A stretch of DNA of 64,000 nucleotides from Axinella damicornis (lineage: Eukaryota > Porifera > Demospongiae > Axinellida > Axinellidae). The position numbers and the translations under genes are program-made. The notes under the pieces are model-generated. The model worked only from the letters and a program-made list of their open reading frames with translations. It was not told the DNA's origin and did not search any database. The stretch is from NCBI GenBank assembly GCA_963931865.1, contig OZ007514.1, forward strand, positions 7,914,646 to 7,978,645, written 5' to 3'. Position 1 is the stretch's first letter, and every line of letters starts with the position of its first letter. Below are positions 12,201-25,700 of this stretch, piece by piece.

Positions 12201-15200
12201 AATCCGGGCGGATCCAATCAGATCGCAGAACAAGTAATCTCAATGACGTATACTAATACTGATGCCGGAAGTACAGAATTGCCAGCACAAGGTGTTGTCA
12301 AAACTTCTGGATTTCAGCATGTTTAAAATACTGCCAGCGCTACTCTCCAAGTTCAACAGCATCTCCATGCTCCGGAAGCACGCCTTGGACACGCGGTCAG
12401 AAGGTAGAATCTCTCCTTTGCTGCCTCCAACACTGACCCAGCTCGCTGATTCCAGCATCCACAGATGGTGAAGTGCCCAGATGCCGACGATTGCGCGAGT
12501 CACTCGCAATGCTGCTGCAAAAGGGCATTTCCAAACCAAGCCAAGCACAGCGATCTTGTGTCTACACTACTTGCCGCCTCTAGCTCTAAGTCTTCAAAGG
12601 TGGCTTCACTCTTGATGACCACGTGTGAAATTTTGATGCGTCCTGATAATTTCAGCGAGTCTCAATTAATGGTAATGAGACCTTAGGAATGTGTACTATA
12701 TCTACCAGACCCTTCCTTCCCCCGCGCGATACTAAAAGCGATCCGCTACTCCTGCTGACGGTATCCGTAGGCAGTGCTCGGTCCGGTTAGCAGCCTGACC
12801 ATTGATTTAGGTTAAACTTCATTATGATATTCATACCATAATATTGGCATTGATCATCCCACAAAATCAATTGACCTATGTATATACCTAACCTGGTGGT
12901 GAGTCAGTGCATATTAGCCTCGGTCCCAGGCGGAGAGAGCCTGGGAATGAGGCTAGTGCATATGCAGCATGCACAGCACTGTCATTAGAATGTCAACCTT
13001 ATGCTGCAGTACAAGAACTGTGCACATGCTGCACATGGTGTAGGCCCACTCCCTGTACAGTGTAACGTGTTGCATTTGTATAGGTTATTAACCTCGCCCA
13101 TGCGGGGGCGAGGTTTTAGTACTCATCGTGTATGTCTGTGTGTCTGTCTGTTACCGTTCTGGCGGGCGCTGCGGTAGCCTCGAACCCAGGCGCGGGAAAA
13201 AAAGCGCTCGACGTAAGGAACTAAATTAACACAGCAATACGTATGATATGTTTAGTTCGAGAGTTATGACAGTTTTTAGCTCACTGTGAAAACATTACTT
13301 GGTGCTTGTGCCACAAAATTGACATCAGCGGGTCACTAGCGCTGTTACTAGACTATTGGTATGTGAAGCGTGGCGTCTAGCGACACCAGCGCTACCACAA
13401 ACCAAGTGGCACAAAGTGACAAACTGATGAGCTAGGAAACTATAGTCTGGTTCCCAATACCAGACCCCGAATGCGCACTGGAGGACATGTGATACTTGCA
13501 CGTGCAGTGCAGTATGTGCAACGTGTATAAGATGGAGACCACTCGTGAACGAACCTACCTATCTCATTGGCTGATAGAGCACCATGAAGTTCGAGTTCTG
13601 CCTCCTCGGTGGCGACAACAAAGACGGAGACAGCTCATGGGTCTACCGCCATGGCCGGTGACGTACCTGCTAGACTGCTTGAAGCCTTCAGCTAACGCTA
13701 ACCTGACTCACAGTTGCTGTGATGTGCACGAGTGTATGTTTAGTGTCATAATTTCTGTGCAGTCACATAATTGAGTCTGATGACCGTCATGTGAATGCAA
13801 CTGCTCCATGCATGACCTGCACCTGCACTTCACTCAGGCTCACCCTCCAATGTCCCGCATTCCACTAGTAGATCTTATTGGTACGCTTCGCTACATGAGG
13901 GCGAGGTTTGCACTTTAGTGCTTTTTCATTGTATAGGATATGCTACCTACAATCAGCAAGGGCAAAGATTATACGTAGGTTCATCCTAAATGGCCAAGAG
14001 ACTTGTTTGAGTGCAATATAACTAGCTTAGACTATGGGTTGTAAATAAGACCATTCATGGTTCACCTGTTACTCTAGCCAATGAATAGGTAGGTCCATGA
14101 GTAGTCTTTGTTGTCGTGATCATCCATTGAACAAGTAGACTTTCACGGTTCCTTGCATAGACTTTGCTGGGAGTGGTACTGCTGGCTTGATAGCGTGTCC
14201 TTTTCCTGATCATGTGATATGCTGTGCATGTGCACTTGCCCTACTGCCAGGACTCTCTGCTGGTGTGGGTTGTGCACTTGCATGTCAATTACATGTAGCT
14301 TTATGGTCACATATCATTTATGCTATAACTATCTCTCCCTCTGCAGCCTACCCTTTCGCGTTTGTGTACAGGTCTTTTGTTGCCAGGCAGCTTCCCCAGG
14401 CAAAGGTAAGAAGGTTTGTTGCTGAGTATATCCACTGCTGAAGAGGTTGAGCATGATTGCAAGCTTATGCTCTATTTGTTGACTCTTCAGCAAAATCTAT
14501 CGTTGGTTGCTTAGTTACATGTACAATGTAGTACTGCAGGCCCCTGTACCTCCTGTTATGCATGCATGCTAATGGTGCATGCTTATAATTGCAAACCAAT
14601 GTGGGCTGGCATTACAATGTATATGGTTATGAATTTCTGAAGGGAAACGGTGTAAGCATGTTGGAAGCCTTCCATGTTTGTTTGAGTATATACAAGTGCA
14701 TGACCATTTACTACTTGACAGTCAATGAAGTGTAGCAATGGGCCAGGTGACTCAATCCCTGTGCTGATTCTGTGATTCTGACTCCACAAACAAATAAGAT
14801 ATGTGGACTAGTAGGTGGAGAAAAAGGTGTGTGGGACGACCTACATGACTATAGCCTCGTTCCCAGGCTTCCATGCCCAGCTTTTGTCACCTAGCAGGGG
14901 GGAGGTCTGATGGATTTCACATGTTATCCGTGCCGCTGCTGACGTCACGGATTCCACTAATACATATTAAGAGTATTCAACTTGCTATCGCCTGTTCCAG
15001 AGATGCTATAGAGATCTGACAAACTCCAGATGAGAGGCAGGTCCAATCATACCTCGATTTGAAACAAAACCGCTGAGATATGGCTGTAATACAGCAGTTA
15101 TAACTTGGGAGCGCTTTGCACTCCGTGCATTGAGCCATCGCTCTGGAAAGTACAACACTTGCAGCTCAGCACTACTTCGAAGGTAATACTTCTAGCTTGT

Positions 15201-18200
15201 TGTGGCTCTCTTCTGACCGTTGACCTGTCTTCGTACGCGATCGTAGTTATTGCATATATCCTGTGTAGTAGTCTTGAACGGATGTTGCATTATGACAGTT
15301 GCGGTACGGATCTCGTGTTAAGTCCATCCAGGCATTCCCCTTGCTTTTCGTACTGCAAGCGACAAAAGCTGGGTGTGGAGGCTTGGGAACAACGCTACAT
15401 GTGTATGTCTATCTACTGGTCAGCATACTGCATGAAAGCACTATCCTAACAGCTATGTATGGTTAAGAGATAAACTTGATCATGTACCTTATGTGGCTTC
15501 TTTTTACAGAATTTGTTCTTTACTCTCTGTGGAGCATGGATGCTGTATTATGTCTATGGTGAGTTCTGCATGCGTAACACAATAATATTACCTGTAGAAG
15601 ACCACATGGTGACAACTCAAATCCTCTGTATCTCACATCCATGCGCTAGTGGACTGGGATACATCATAAAGCTGCTCAGGTTGTGTTTAGTACTCTGTGG
15701 CTTACATAGGTATATTATTTATGGGGTACGTACTTACATTCACATGGGTAATTCTGTTCAGGAAATGGTAGTTTGACCAGTTGGCCATCCCCATTAAATT
15801 CCTTGTAACAGTAAGTGGTGTGCCTCTGACCAGCTGATGACACACCACTACTTACCTGCACTCTGTAAGGCACGGACCCTTGTACTATGTCAGATAGTAC
15901 ATGTATGAGGGTTGGAAAACCATGCAAGGGGTTGGCCAGCGCGCTGCTCCCCCTCGTCTGCCGCAGACATTCTCCCATGTCGCCCTTTCCACCGTACTCT
16001 GCATAAGCTTGGGGAGTGACCAGCTGGTTTACCAGCATCCCCCTCGCCAACTGAAGTGAGAGGGGAGCTGACAAGGAGCCAACCCCTGCATGGGGCCACA
16101 CCATGAACCATTGGATCAAGGTGGACAACTAACTACAAACTCAGATACAGAAGCCGAACAATTATACATGTATAAGTCCTGAGGGAGGGAGGGAGGGACA
16201 AACTTCTCCCTCCTTGCTGACAAAGCTAAAGGCGCCAACTAAGCGTGCATGTGCTTGCTGCGCATGCGTACACCGCGCTTGGTGATTGCCCGGGTTAACC
16301 TCGTTTAACAAACTTAAACGTCATTTAACCTGTTGGCCATCCCCCTTAAATTCCTTGTAACAGTAAGTGGTGTGCCACTGACCAGCTGATGACACACCAC
16401 TACTTACATGTACCTGCACTCTGCCTCCCAAGTAGATGTAAGGCACGGACCCTTGTACTATGTCAGATAGTATGAGGGTTGGAAAACCATGCAGGGGGTT
16501 GGCCAGCGCGCTGCTCCCCCTCGTCTGCCGCAGACATTCTCCCATGTCGCCCTTTCCACCGTACTCTTGGGGAGTGACCAGCTGGTTTACCAGCATCCCC
16601 CAAACGCTGCGAAGCAGCCCCTCCCCAAGCCGAAGGTGGAAGCTAGAACTTGACTGTTCCCAAAACTACAATGTGCCGTGCCTATATATACATGTACTGA
16701 CTGCAATATTATTATACCCACGCACATAAATCACTCACAGGATACAACAATCATAAGATTACAACTTCAACAAATTTGTTTATGGTAATCTGTTATCGAC
16801 CTACTCTGTGGCCAAGATCCTCGACACTCCAGCCAAACGCTCTCTGGAAATTTTCACGTAGCGCTGGTATGCCGCACTCTCCCATCGACCGAGGATCTTA
16901 ATGAGTGAGTCTTCAACACCCCTCGACGCCGCCGTCGTCGCAGCCCCTATTCTGAAACTATGGCTGCTATATGGAGCCGTGTCCTTTCCTGCCGCCAATA
17001 AGGCTTGGCGTACCTGAGCGACAAGCCGCTCCCTGGAAAGGGTGGTGCCATCGTGATACTGGAAAAATGGACCCCCAAGATTACCTCTCGTGGCCAGGTA
17101 GGCCACTAATGCTGCCACGGGACAAAGGTCATTGAAAGACCGCCCCAGAAGAGGCTTTTGACCCCGGAGTCCATCTGTCACTGCAGGACGTTGCGCTGGA
17201 TAGTCGCGCGTCACCGAGCCTGGTGAGAGTGAAGATAAAGTGCAGTAAGACCGATCCATTCCGGCGCGGGGTTGAGATCTGTACCAGTAGGGTTGAGCTG
17301 CTTGGAGGTCGCATTGCATCCAGCCGCCAAGTCCTCCATGTACTTGTAATGGCCATTCACTATGTTGGCCCCCGGGACTGTGAGACCTGCGTGCAGTGAC
17401 CAACAAAGATGCTATGAACATTGATAAGCTGCCCCCCCCACTGTAGTTAATATCCCTTCACCCTCTGACCTTTCAACTGCTACCTCATGTGGGTTGGTTT
17501 CAGCTGACCACATGCGTGCACCCCTAATTGCCTAATTGCAGTGATACATCCAAAGCTTGCATCATCATGGATAACCATCATATAACCTAAAGCAAGCAAG
17601 AAGCAATATCTACGGCCTCTACAGTGTCCTCCCACTCCTTAATTGAAAGGGGGTGGTGCTCAGTACGGCGCTGGAGTACTGCCCCATCCCACTTGACGCC
17701 GCTTGGCCGGTGGCTGAAGCTGCCTCTTATAGGGGGAGTCTGCTGGGACCTGGTCACAGTCCCTCGCCATGTGGTCAGCTGTGCGACACACCGCGCAGAT
17801 GTGCCTAAACGCGCAGGAGCCTGGCAGCATGCACTTCCCCTTATATACTGGCCTTATATACATATCCTAACTGGCCTCTGGTCATAGGCAGGGGGAAACT
17901 GGTGCATCTGAGAAGGGCGCGTCTGGGTAGGGGGGAAGGTGGGGAGGGTAGCCATGGGTGGGAGGACCAAGGCCGACGGGCACATTCCCTTTTGCTGGAC
18001 CGGTGCCAGTGCACACTCTGCCGCACTGTGGTCCACCTCTTGGCAATATGCACAGGTCACAAGAGGGCCATGAGGCTGCGCCCCATGACAAAGGAGGCTA
18101 GCAGGGAAGGGTCAAGCTGAGCCCACTCCGTCTTGTCATCGGTGGCCGCAATGGAGCGGAACACATAGTCATAATTCATCCACCCATGGCCACCATGACG

Positions 18201-19664
18201 CTGGGCTTCCCCACCACCAAACGCATGTACGCCAGCAGGCCCTTCACTTTCTCTGGGTGTCTCTCGCTCACAATCACCACATATGTGACAAATGACGCCA
18301 CCCACGTCAGCAACGAAGGCACTTCCCTCTGTTTGGGTGGATCCCTTCCAAATGCTGCCACTCCTGCCGCCCCCGGCAGGGCTTCCAGGTGGTCCATAAG
18401 CGCTATGTTGTCTGGCAGGAGCTCCCTCATCGCTACGAAAGGGAGTGCTGTGCCCCCTGGGGGCCCATGGATTTTGCCACCAGCTTTGCTGGGATTGGGG
18501 CAATGGACTTGGCCAGCACGAAAGGTTTAGCCGCCTCTGCCCCTGTCGCCATAGTGCCCTCTGTCAGTGCTTGCTCCTTTGTCGCACTGGCTGACGCCTT
18601 AGGTGTGGTGGCCGCTTTGGGTGTGGTGGCCGCAGGAGACTCGATAAGAGGCACATGATCCAACAAACCCCCTGGTGCCAGCGCGCCTGTCCCACTGCTC
18701 CCTAGGAAAGAGAGAAGGGGTTCCCGTGAGTTACACCCCCTGAGGTCGCCGCAGGCCTTGGGGCACTTACCTTGGCCGAAGCTTGGCCATGTCACCTAAC
18801 CATTACCTTAGTCGCGCTGTGGTCTCCCGGCGCCGCAGGCCCTGGGTCGCTTACCTTGGCAGCAGCTTGGCCACGTACACTACATAGGGAGCATTACCTT
18901 AGTCGCGCTGTGGTCCCCCGGCGCCGCAGGCCTTGGGTCCCTTACCTTGGCCAAAGCTTGGCCGTGCAAACTACATTGGGAGCATTACCTTAGTCGCGCT
19001 GTGGTCCCCCGGCGCCGCAGGCCTTGGGTCTCTTACCTTGGCCGAAGCTTGGCCGTGCAAACTACATAGGGAGCCATTACCTTAGTCGCGCTGTAGCCAT
19101 TCCCCCGGCGCCGCAGGCCTTGGGTCGTGCCCCGGTCCGGGCTATTACCGACTCACCTGAGTCTTCCCCAGACTCGGGCCTCTTTTCGCGCTCCTGGACC
19201 ATGATCTGGCGGATGAGGGAGCGCAGCTCCTCCCGGGAGTCTGCTCCCGTCGCCTCCCTCACTGTAGACTCCTCGGACGCCATCGCACTGTGAAACTGTA
19301 GTGAATAGCCCAAGCGCAGCTGCACACAAACTTCTCCCTCCTTGCTGACAAAGCTAAAGGTGCCAACTAAGCGTGCATGTGCTTGCTGCGCATGTGTACG
19401 CCGCGCTTGGTGATTGCCCGGGTTTAACAAACTTAAACATCATAAAGATTAACTGGTACTTGACTGTATACATATATATGTTGATTGGGCATTGGGTACT
19501 TGTAATTGATGGGTATGGTACATAATATGGTTGTCATGCGTACGCACTTCTCAGTAGTATTGTTGACCATGCCCTTTACATTGTTCCTGAAATTGCACCA
19601 TCTGGCGAGCGGGATGACCCCTGAACAAAAGCCTGTACATGTAGGGCTGGTTGGTTGTGTGTGT

Positions 19665-19711
<47 letters not shown>

Positions 19712-22700
19712 GTTTCTGTCCCTACAATTACCGGGGTCCTGCTAGTGCATATTGAACTGCCTTTAAACACATCCAACCTGTACTCTTTTCTCTCCAACCC
19801 ATTCAGGTGTGGGAATCTGGCATTCCATTTTGGACATCACTCTTGTGTACGTTGTGCTACTGGTCTCAGGAGGATCCCTGCTGAGTGTCACTCTGACATG
19901 GATCATTACAATGGTATGTACTAGCCGTATACACGACCATGCATTATTGTGTCGAAGAACGAGGCTCTAGAGATTAGGTGATCAAAGACATGCTTACCAG
20001 AAAGACATGGGAGAGTGCAGCTTTTAAGTTACGTAGCTTTTGAGGTGGTGATTTGAGAATTCAGTCAGAAAGACTACCAATGGACGTACTCAGCCGCCAG
20101 CCATGGAATGAGGACAGTGCTTTGGCACAGGACAATGCAGCCATATGAACTATACCACATTGCTGCTTGCTCCATGTCATCACAGTCTCCTTGTTGCCCT
20201 TGACAGTGTTCTTGTCCAGATAGCCTCTTTGTTCTGGATGGTCCTTGCCCTCACAATCTCCTCACATCAGAGTAGTGGAGTTTGAATTTGGGATGTGTGA
20301 GAGGTCATTCGGCTTGAACTATATGGAACTGTGGTGGCAAGGGGACAAAGAGACTATCAATGCAAGTACAATGTAGGCAGGGAGACTGTTGGGGTCTTGT
20401 GGACTGTCCTGTACAACGGGACTGTCTGCCCGGGGCAAGGAGACTATAGGACAGAGGACTGTCTGGCCAAGGAGACTGCCTGGCCAAGGGGAGTGTCTGC
20501 TGCATTGGACTGTTTGGGGCAAGGGTACTGTTTTGGGGCAAGGAGACTGTGGGGGCAAGGGGACTGTTGAGTCAAGGGGATCTGTCTGGCATTGAACAAC
20601 GTACAGAGTTGCAGTATAGCCATAATCGTTACATATCCTCTCTACCGCTTGCACTTCTGCAGGGTCACCTAGTGTCTGGCTACATCTATTTGATGTGGAT
20701 TGCGCAAGTTCATCCCATCTCATGGACTATACCCCACTGTGTACTCGTGCTAAAGCTGATAGGTACGTATGTCACCAGAACTCAGTACCATGATGGAGAA
20801 GTCTACTCCATAACGAGTATGGTTTCATTCCCAGACCTCCACCCCGCCTTTGCTGCTTGCAGCAGACAAAATACATGCATATGCACAGTCAGCTGTGAAC
20901 AAAGAATCTGCGATGGGTACTTACAGTGCAACAATCTGTGTTTATCAAGCGGCACAGCACTCCTGGTAGGCTAGTGTAACGGTGCTGTAATTCCACTGCA
21001 ATTGCAAATCAACAGCAGTAAGTAGATGGGTGGCTGGTGGAGGGTGAGGTGAGTGCAGAAGTTGATGGGCGGCTGGTGGAGGGTGCGGTGAGGGCAGCAG
21101 TTGATGGGCGGCTGTTGGAGGGTGTGGTGAGGGCAGCAGTTGATGGGCAGCTGGTGGAGGGTGCAGTGAGGGCAGCAGTTGATGGGTGGCTGGTGGAGGG
21201 TGCGGTGAGGGCAACAGTTGATGGGCGGCTGGTGGAGGGTGTAGTGAGGGCAACAGTTGATGGGTGGCTGGTGGAGGGTGAGGTGAGTGCAGCAGTTGAT
21301 GGGTGGCTGGTGGAGGGTGTGGTGAGGGCAGCAGTTGATGGGCTGCTGGTGGAGGGTGTAGTGAGGGCAGCAGTTGATGGGTGGCTGGTGGAGGGTGAGG
21401 TGAGTGCAGCAGTTGATGGGTGGCTGGTGGAGGGTGTGGTGAGGGCAGCAGTTGATGGGCTGCTGGTGGAGGGTGTGGTGAGGGCAGCAGTTGATGGGTG
21501 GCTGGTGGAGGGTGTAGTGAGGGCAACAGTTGATGGGCTGCTGGTGGAGGGTGTGGTGAGGGCAGCAGTTGATGGGTGGCTGGTGGAGGGTGTAGTGAGG
21601 GCAACAGTTGATGGGCTGCTGGTGGAGGGTGTGGTGAGGGCAGCAGTTGATGGGCGGCTGGTGGAGGGTGTAGTGAGGGCAACAGTTGATGGGCTGCTGG
21701 TGGAGGGTGTGGTGAGTGCAGCAGTTGATGGGTGGCTGGTGGAGGGTGCGGCGAGGGCAACAGTTGATGGGTGGCTGGTGGAGGGTGCGGTGAGTGCAGC
21801 AAGTTGATGGGTGGCTGGTGGAGGGTGCGGTGAGTGCAGCAAGTTGATGGGCAGCTGGTGGAGGGTGTGGTGATGGCAGAAGTTGATGACCTCTACCTAC
21901 CGTTAGTCATCCTGTGGAGCCCATACCAAGCATATCCATCAGTATTTCCACCTGGTTCAAACTAATGTCCATCGTGTGGCAGCTCCACACATCAATCGTA
22001 TACTGGAATGATGGTTCATCAGCTTCGATGCAACCTAGACTCGTGCATGACATGGACAATGTGGTACTATTGGTCAGTGCTGTATACATATGTGAAAACA
22101 GACATAAATAGCTAGCACATGACGAAAGTGTTTTGAAGTGCTCTCCTTCATGTTGTATGATTCCTTTTGTCCTGCTTTCACAAACTGGTTTTACCTCACA
22201 ACTTGTCAATACATGCACACTCCTGTGGTATGAATTTCTACAACATTGAGACATTGATAATTGAAAGGCGGTGGTTGGCATATGCAAGGCAGCAGGAGAT
22301 ACTTAATGTACACAAGACAATGATTGAACAGAGTGTAGGCCAAAGCGATTTTTGGATGTCACCATTTTCCAAATGTCCAAGTGAGGACAAAGTGTTTCCT
22401 ATGTGGGTTCCTACAAGATGAACACCTGTACTTGAAAGAGATGACTACAATTCCAACCGGTAAAAGCATTAGATTTGACCATACATTCAAGGTAGCAGCT
22501 AATATTGGCTTCTTCAGAGAAGATGGTAGATGGGTGCCGCAGTATGACAGCCTTTTCATGGTGATGAATGCACATGGACAAGTAGTAACATGGCAACTAA
22601 CGAAAGGGACATTGTTTCGTCAGATTGGAACATTGCTAAAGGATCTGAAGGAACGCTCACCAATGATTGAAACAGCTTGCATCGATGACTGTTGCAAACT

Positions 22701-25700
22701 TAGAGGTAAGATCACCTCAGTGCTTGGAAGTGATGTTTCAGTCAAGCTAGACTTGTTCCATGCAACTCAAAGGGTAACACGCACTTTACGCAACAGGCAC
22801 CCTCTTGCACAGCGGTGTATGCAGGATCTTTGACTAGTATTTGTGAAGATGGCGATAGTGGAGAGAAAAGAATGTCTGCCACACCAGCACCTGACATAAT
22901 CACAGCAAAACTCGACAGGTTTGTAGAAAAGTGGAAGGATGTTCAATAGCGCAAATGTCTTCACATCAGACACAATCCTTGCGACTAAAACATCACATTT
23001 CATCTGGGTGCATCTCTTACCTGCCACCAGGTGCAGGAGCAAATAGAAATGAACGATTCCATAGTCATATCAATTCGCAATTCAACATAAACAGAATGGG
23101 CATGCTACTAGCATTCTAATGGTGGTAATACATGCCCATAATACATACCTCACAGAAGTTATATGGACGACTTGTGACAAGACCAATTAGTGCTAGTCCT
23201 TTTCGTGGTTGCCAGCATGTGCTGTCCAGCCAATTGGTATTAGGCCTAAGACCAGCACAAAACACTGATAGACTAGTTATAAAAACAGCTAGTTATTACT
23301 AATATAAAAACAGCTGCATTGTCAGCGTCTTTCGTGACTCTTAAATGAAGGAATAACCCATTTATGAGCTGTAGGGCTATCATAGCGAAACAGCAAAAGT
23401 AGGGAAACAAGAACCAATAGCATATCATATAGCGGGTTATTTCTGTGGGGTGCCAATTTTCGGTATTTTCGTGACGCATCAACAAGTCATGAAATTTACA
23501 ACCCATAATCGCGCTGTGCAACACGTATATAGCTAGGTGCCGTCGTTCAAGTATACTGTACGGGTCTTCGAAGCTGTACATGCGTGACTGCATCCCGTTG
23601 ACAGTGTCCTCGATTGACAGGATCCTCTGTCACCAGCTGTCCCTCGCTTTGTAATCACGATAATTAGAACCATGAAAATTAATTCTGACAACCGTATCCA
23701 GCGTTTTACGAAAATTTCCACCCACGAAAATAACCCGCTATACGGTATCCTTCTCATTATTGTGTGAAAAGATACAATGTATGTAGGTTATACGTAATTT
23801 TGCATCCTCCAGGACTTTCATATAACCTCTACGATGCCAAACTGAAACCAGTAAGTCATGCATGACCTTGAGTTGTAGTCCAGCTCTGTTAGTGTTGCAT
23901 TCAAATGTCTTTTGTGCAGGAAACCCTTACCGAAGACACAAAGGAGCGTGCTGTGTATGAGATGCCATCATTCCTTGAAGTAAGCTCTTCATTCCTTCCT
24001 TCTCTACCACACTGCAGTACTTATTACACTAAGAATCTTGACTTTTAGTCGTGCGTATATGTAATTACCTCTTGAACTAATGAGCTTGTCATCCAGCTAG
24101 TTGTGTGCTTATAATGATCTGTTAATTGTTGATTTCCTCCCTGTGTAGGTGACAGGGTTCTCATACTTCTGTGGTTCAGTCTTAGCAGGTCCCCAGGTAT
24201 GTAAGTGCATGCTTAGCCGAACACCCAGACCTTCCCATCAGATATTGTTGTTTGTATACATGTGCATGGTTGCTTTATCAAATGAGTATGACAAAATGTA
24301 GATACATAAGTGAGGGACCTGTATAGCCTTCTTTTGATACTGAAACTGAACCCTGGATGGATAGGGAGAGTTCTAGCCTCGTTCCCAGGCTGCGTGGGAG
24401 GAGAGAAAGCGGCCTGCTATCCACGGCTCGCACATGCACGAGCATTCCCATAAGAACATGGGAATTCGTGTTCGTTTGTAAATGGTCGGTAAAATTGATA
24501 CGTATACGTCCGATTCGCTTCCGTATCATCAAAATGAAACAAGTGAGAAAGCACTTTCTGTGTGTGTAAGGTGTCTGGAAACTTGCCACACTGCTTCCTA
24601 AGTGCCCTGAGTTTCCGTTTGACTGTCTTGACTTCGCCTACGCAGGAACGGCAGGTAAACCATCGCCACTGTCAACAGACACGGCAGACATGAGAATTAA
24701 CTTACACGGAGGATGACGCCAATCTTCACACAATCCTACATCACTGAAGGGAGCAGCGAAATACTTGGGTCGCCGTTCTGAATGACGGATTCAACAGAAA
24801 AGCTTTGCATCAGACTCACATTCAAGCGGTTGCAATGACTTTCTTCTCGGTCTGTGACAGCGCAAAACAGGAGTCCAAGCTGCTTCCCCAGATGGTGTTG
24901 TATATCTCACCCCAGGGATGCTGTCCTTCTCTTCAAATGTAATACCACTGCATGCCATCCAATCAGGCTTGGGGGAACTGTTGCTAGCAGGCTGCAATTC
25001 AACGCCATCTCTACTCTCGCTACTTGGCTGGTCATTAATTAGAGCCGCAGGGACACCCTCGTGAGCCTGCTCACAGACAACAGGTGTAGGTACACCTGCG
25101 GGAGCAGCCATGTGGCATGGCGTACTCACTTTCCTCTTTCTAGACCCACGCTTTCTCTTAGTACGTCCATTCGACTTCACAGTCCTGACCAGTGAACTGG
25201 GCCAGAAGAAAGTAACAGAAAACCCACCGCAGGTCTGTCTGGTGGACCAATCTGCTTGCTCCAGTGAAAGACCAAGCTGCTGCATCTGCAAACAGACACA
25301 GACGGGAACTCCAGCATCAGCACGTTCTACAAATTGGCCCTCCACGACGCAGACCCAAATTCACCGTCTTTCCACCATTTTTTTTATAACTTTGGGGTTA
25401 GCCTGTTATTACTTGTATAATATGTGTACATCCATGGACATGGCAAAGAAGTAAAGGATGAAGTAATGTGGTCACTTTCTTCATGGCAAACCATTAAGGT
25501 ATAGGGTGGAGTGCTAGAAGGAGGAAAAATGTGTATTGTCTTGACCTCTCGCACACCAATTTTTTTTTTTTATGTGAACTCTCTGGCATGCATATGGGTG
25601 GCCACAGTTTTGGTGCTGTGGTAATTATGTGCTGTTCATTCCTTCACATGCAGATGACATTTGTGAGGTACCAGGCATTTTCAGAGGGAAAGCTCTTTGA

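Larger units (their letters stand above)
15775..19443 (-). mobile_element. Ngaro/PAT-like (DIRS-order) retroelement with split direct repeats, RT lost
   Basis: On the minus strand the order is A repeat (19443-19326), gag-like remains, tyrosine recombinase, B repeat (16601-16331), A repeat (16325-16198), about 155 bp of spacer, B repeat (16043-15775). A-ORFs-B-A-B is the split-direct-repeat layout of PAT/Ngaro elements. A copies share 'acaaacttctccctccttgc'; B copies share 'ttccttgtaacagtaagtgg' and 'ccatgtcgccctttccaccg'. Only about 240 bp separate the zinc knuckles from the recombinase, so no reverse transcriptase or RNase H remains. It lies antisense in LPCAT3 intron 3. Confidence 0.8.

Noticed and set aside
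13081..13930. CRISPR-like or tRNA-like features in the repeat-rich intron
   Set aside because: Repeats are dispersed, not regularly spaced, and no cloverleaf or A/B-box arrangement was found. The setting is eukaryotic.
20945..21842. Long Pro/His/Ser-repeat proteins on both strands
   Set aside because: They are readings of a 40-bp non-coding minisatellite inside an LPCAT3 intron.
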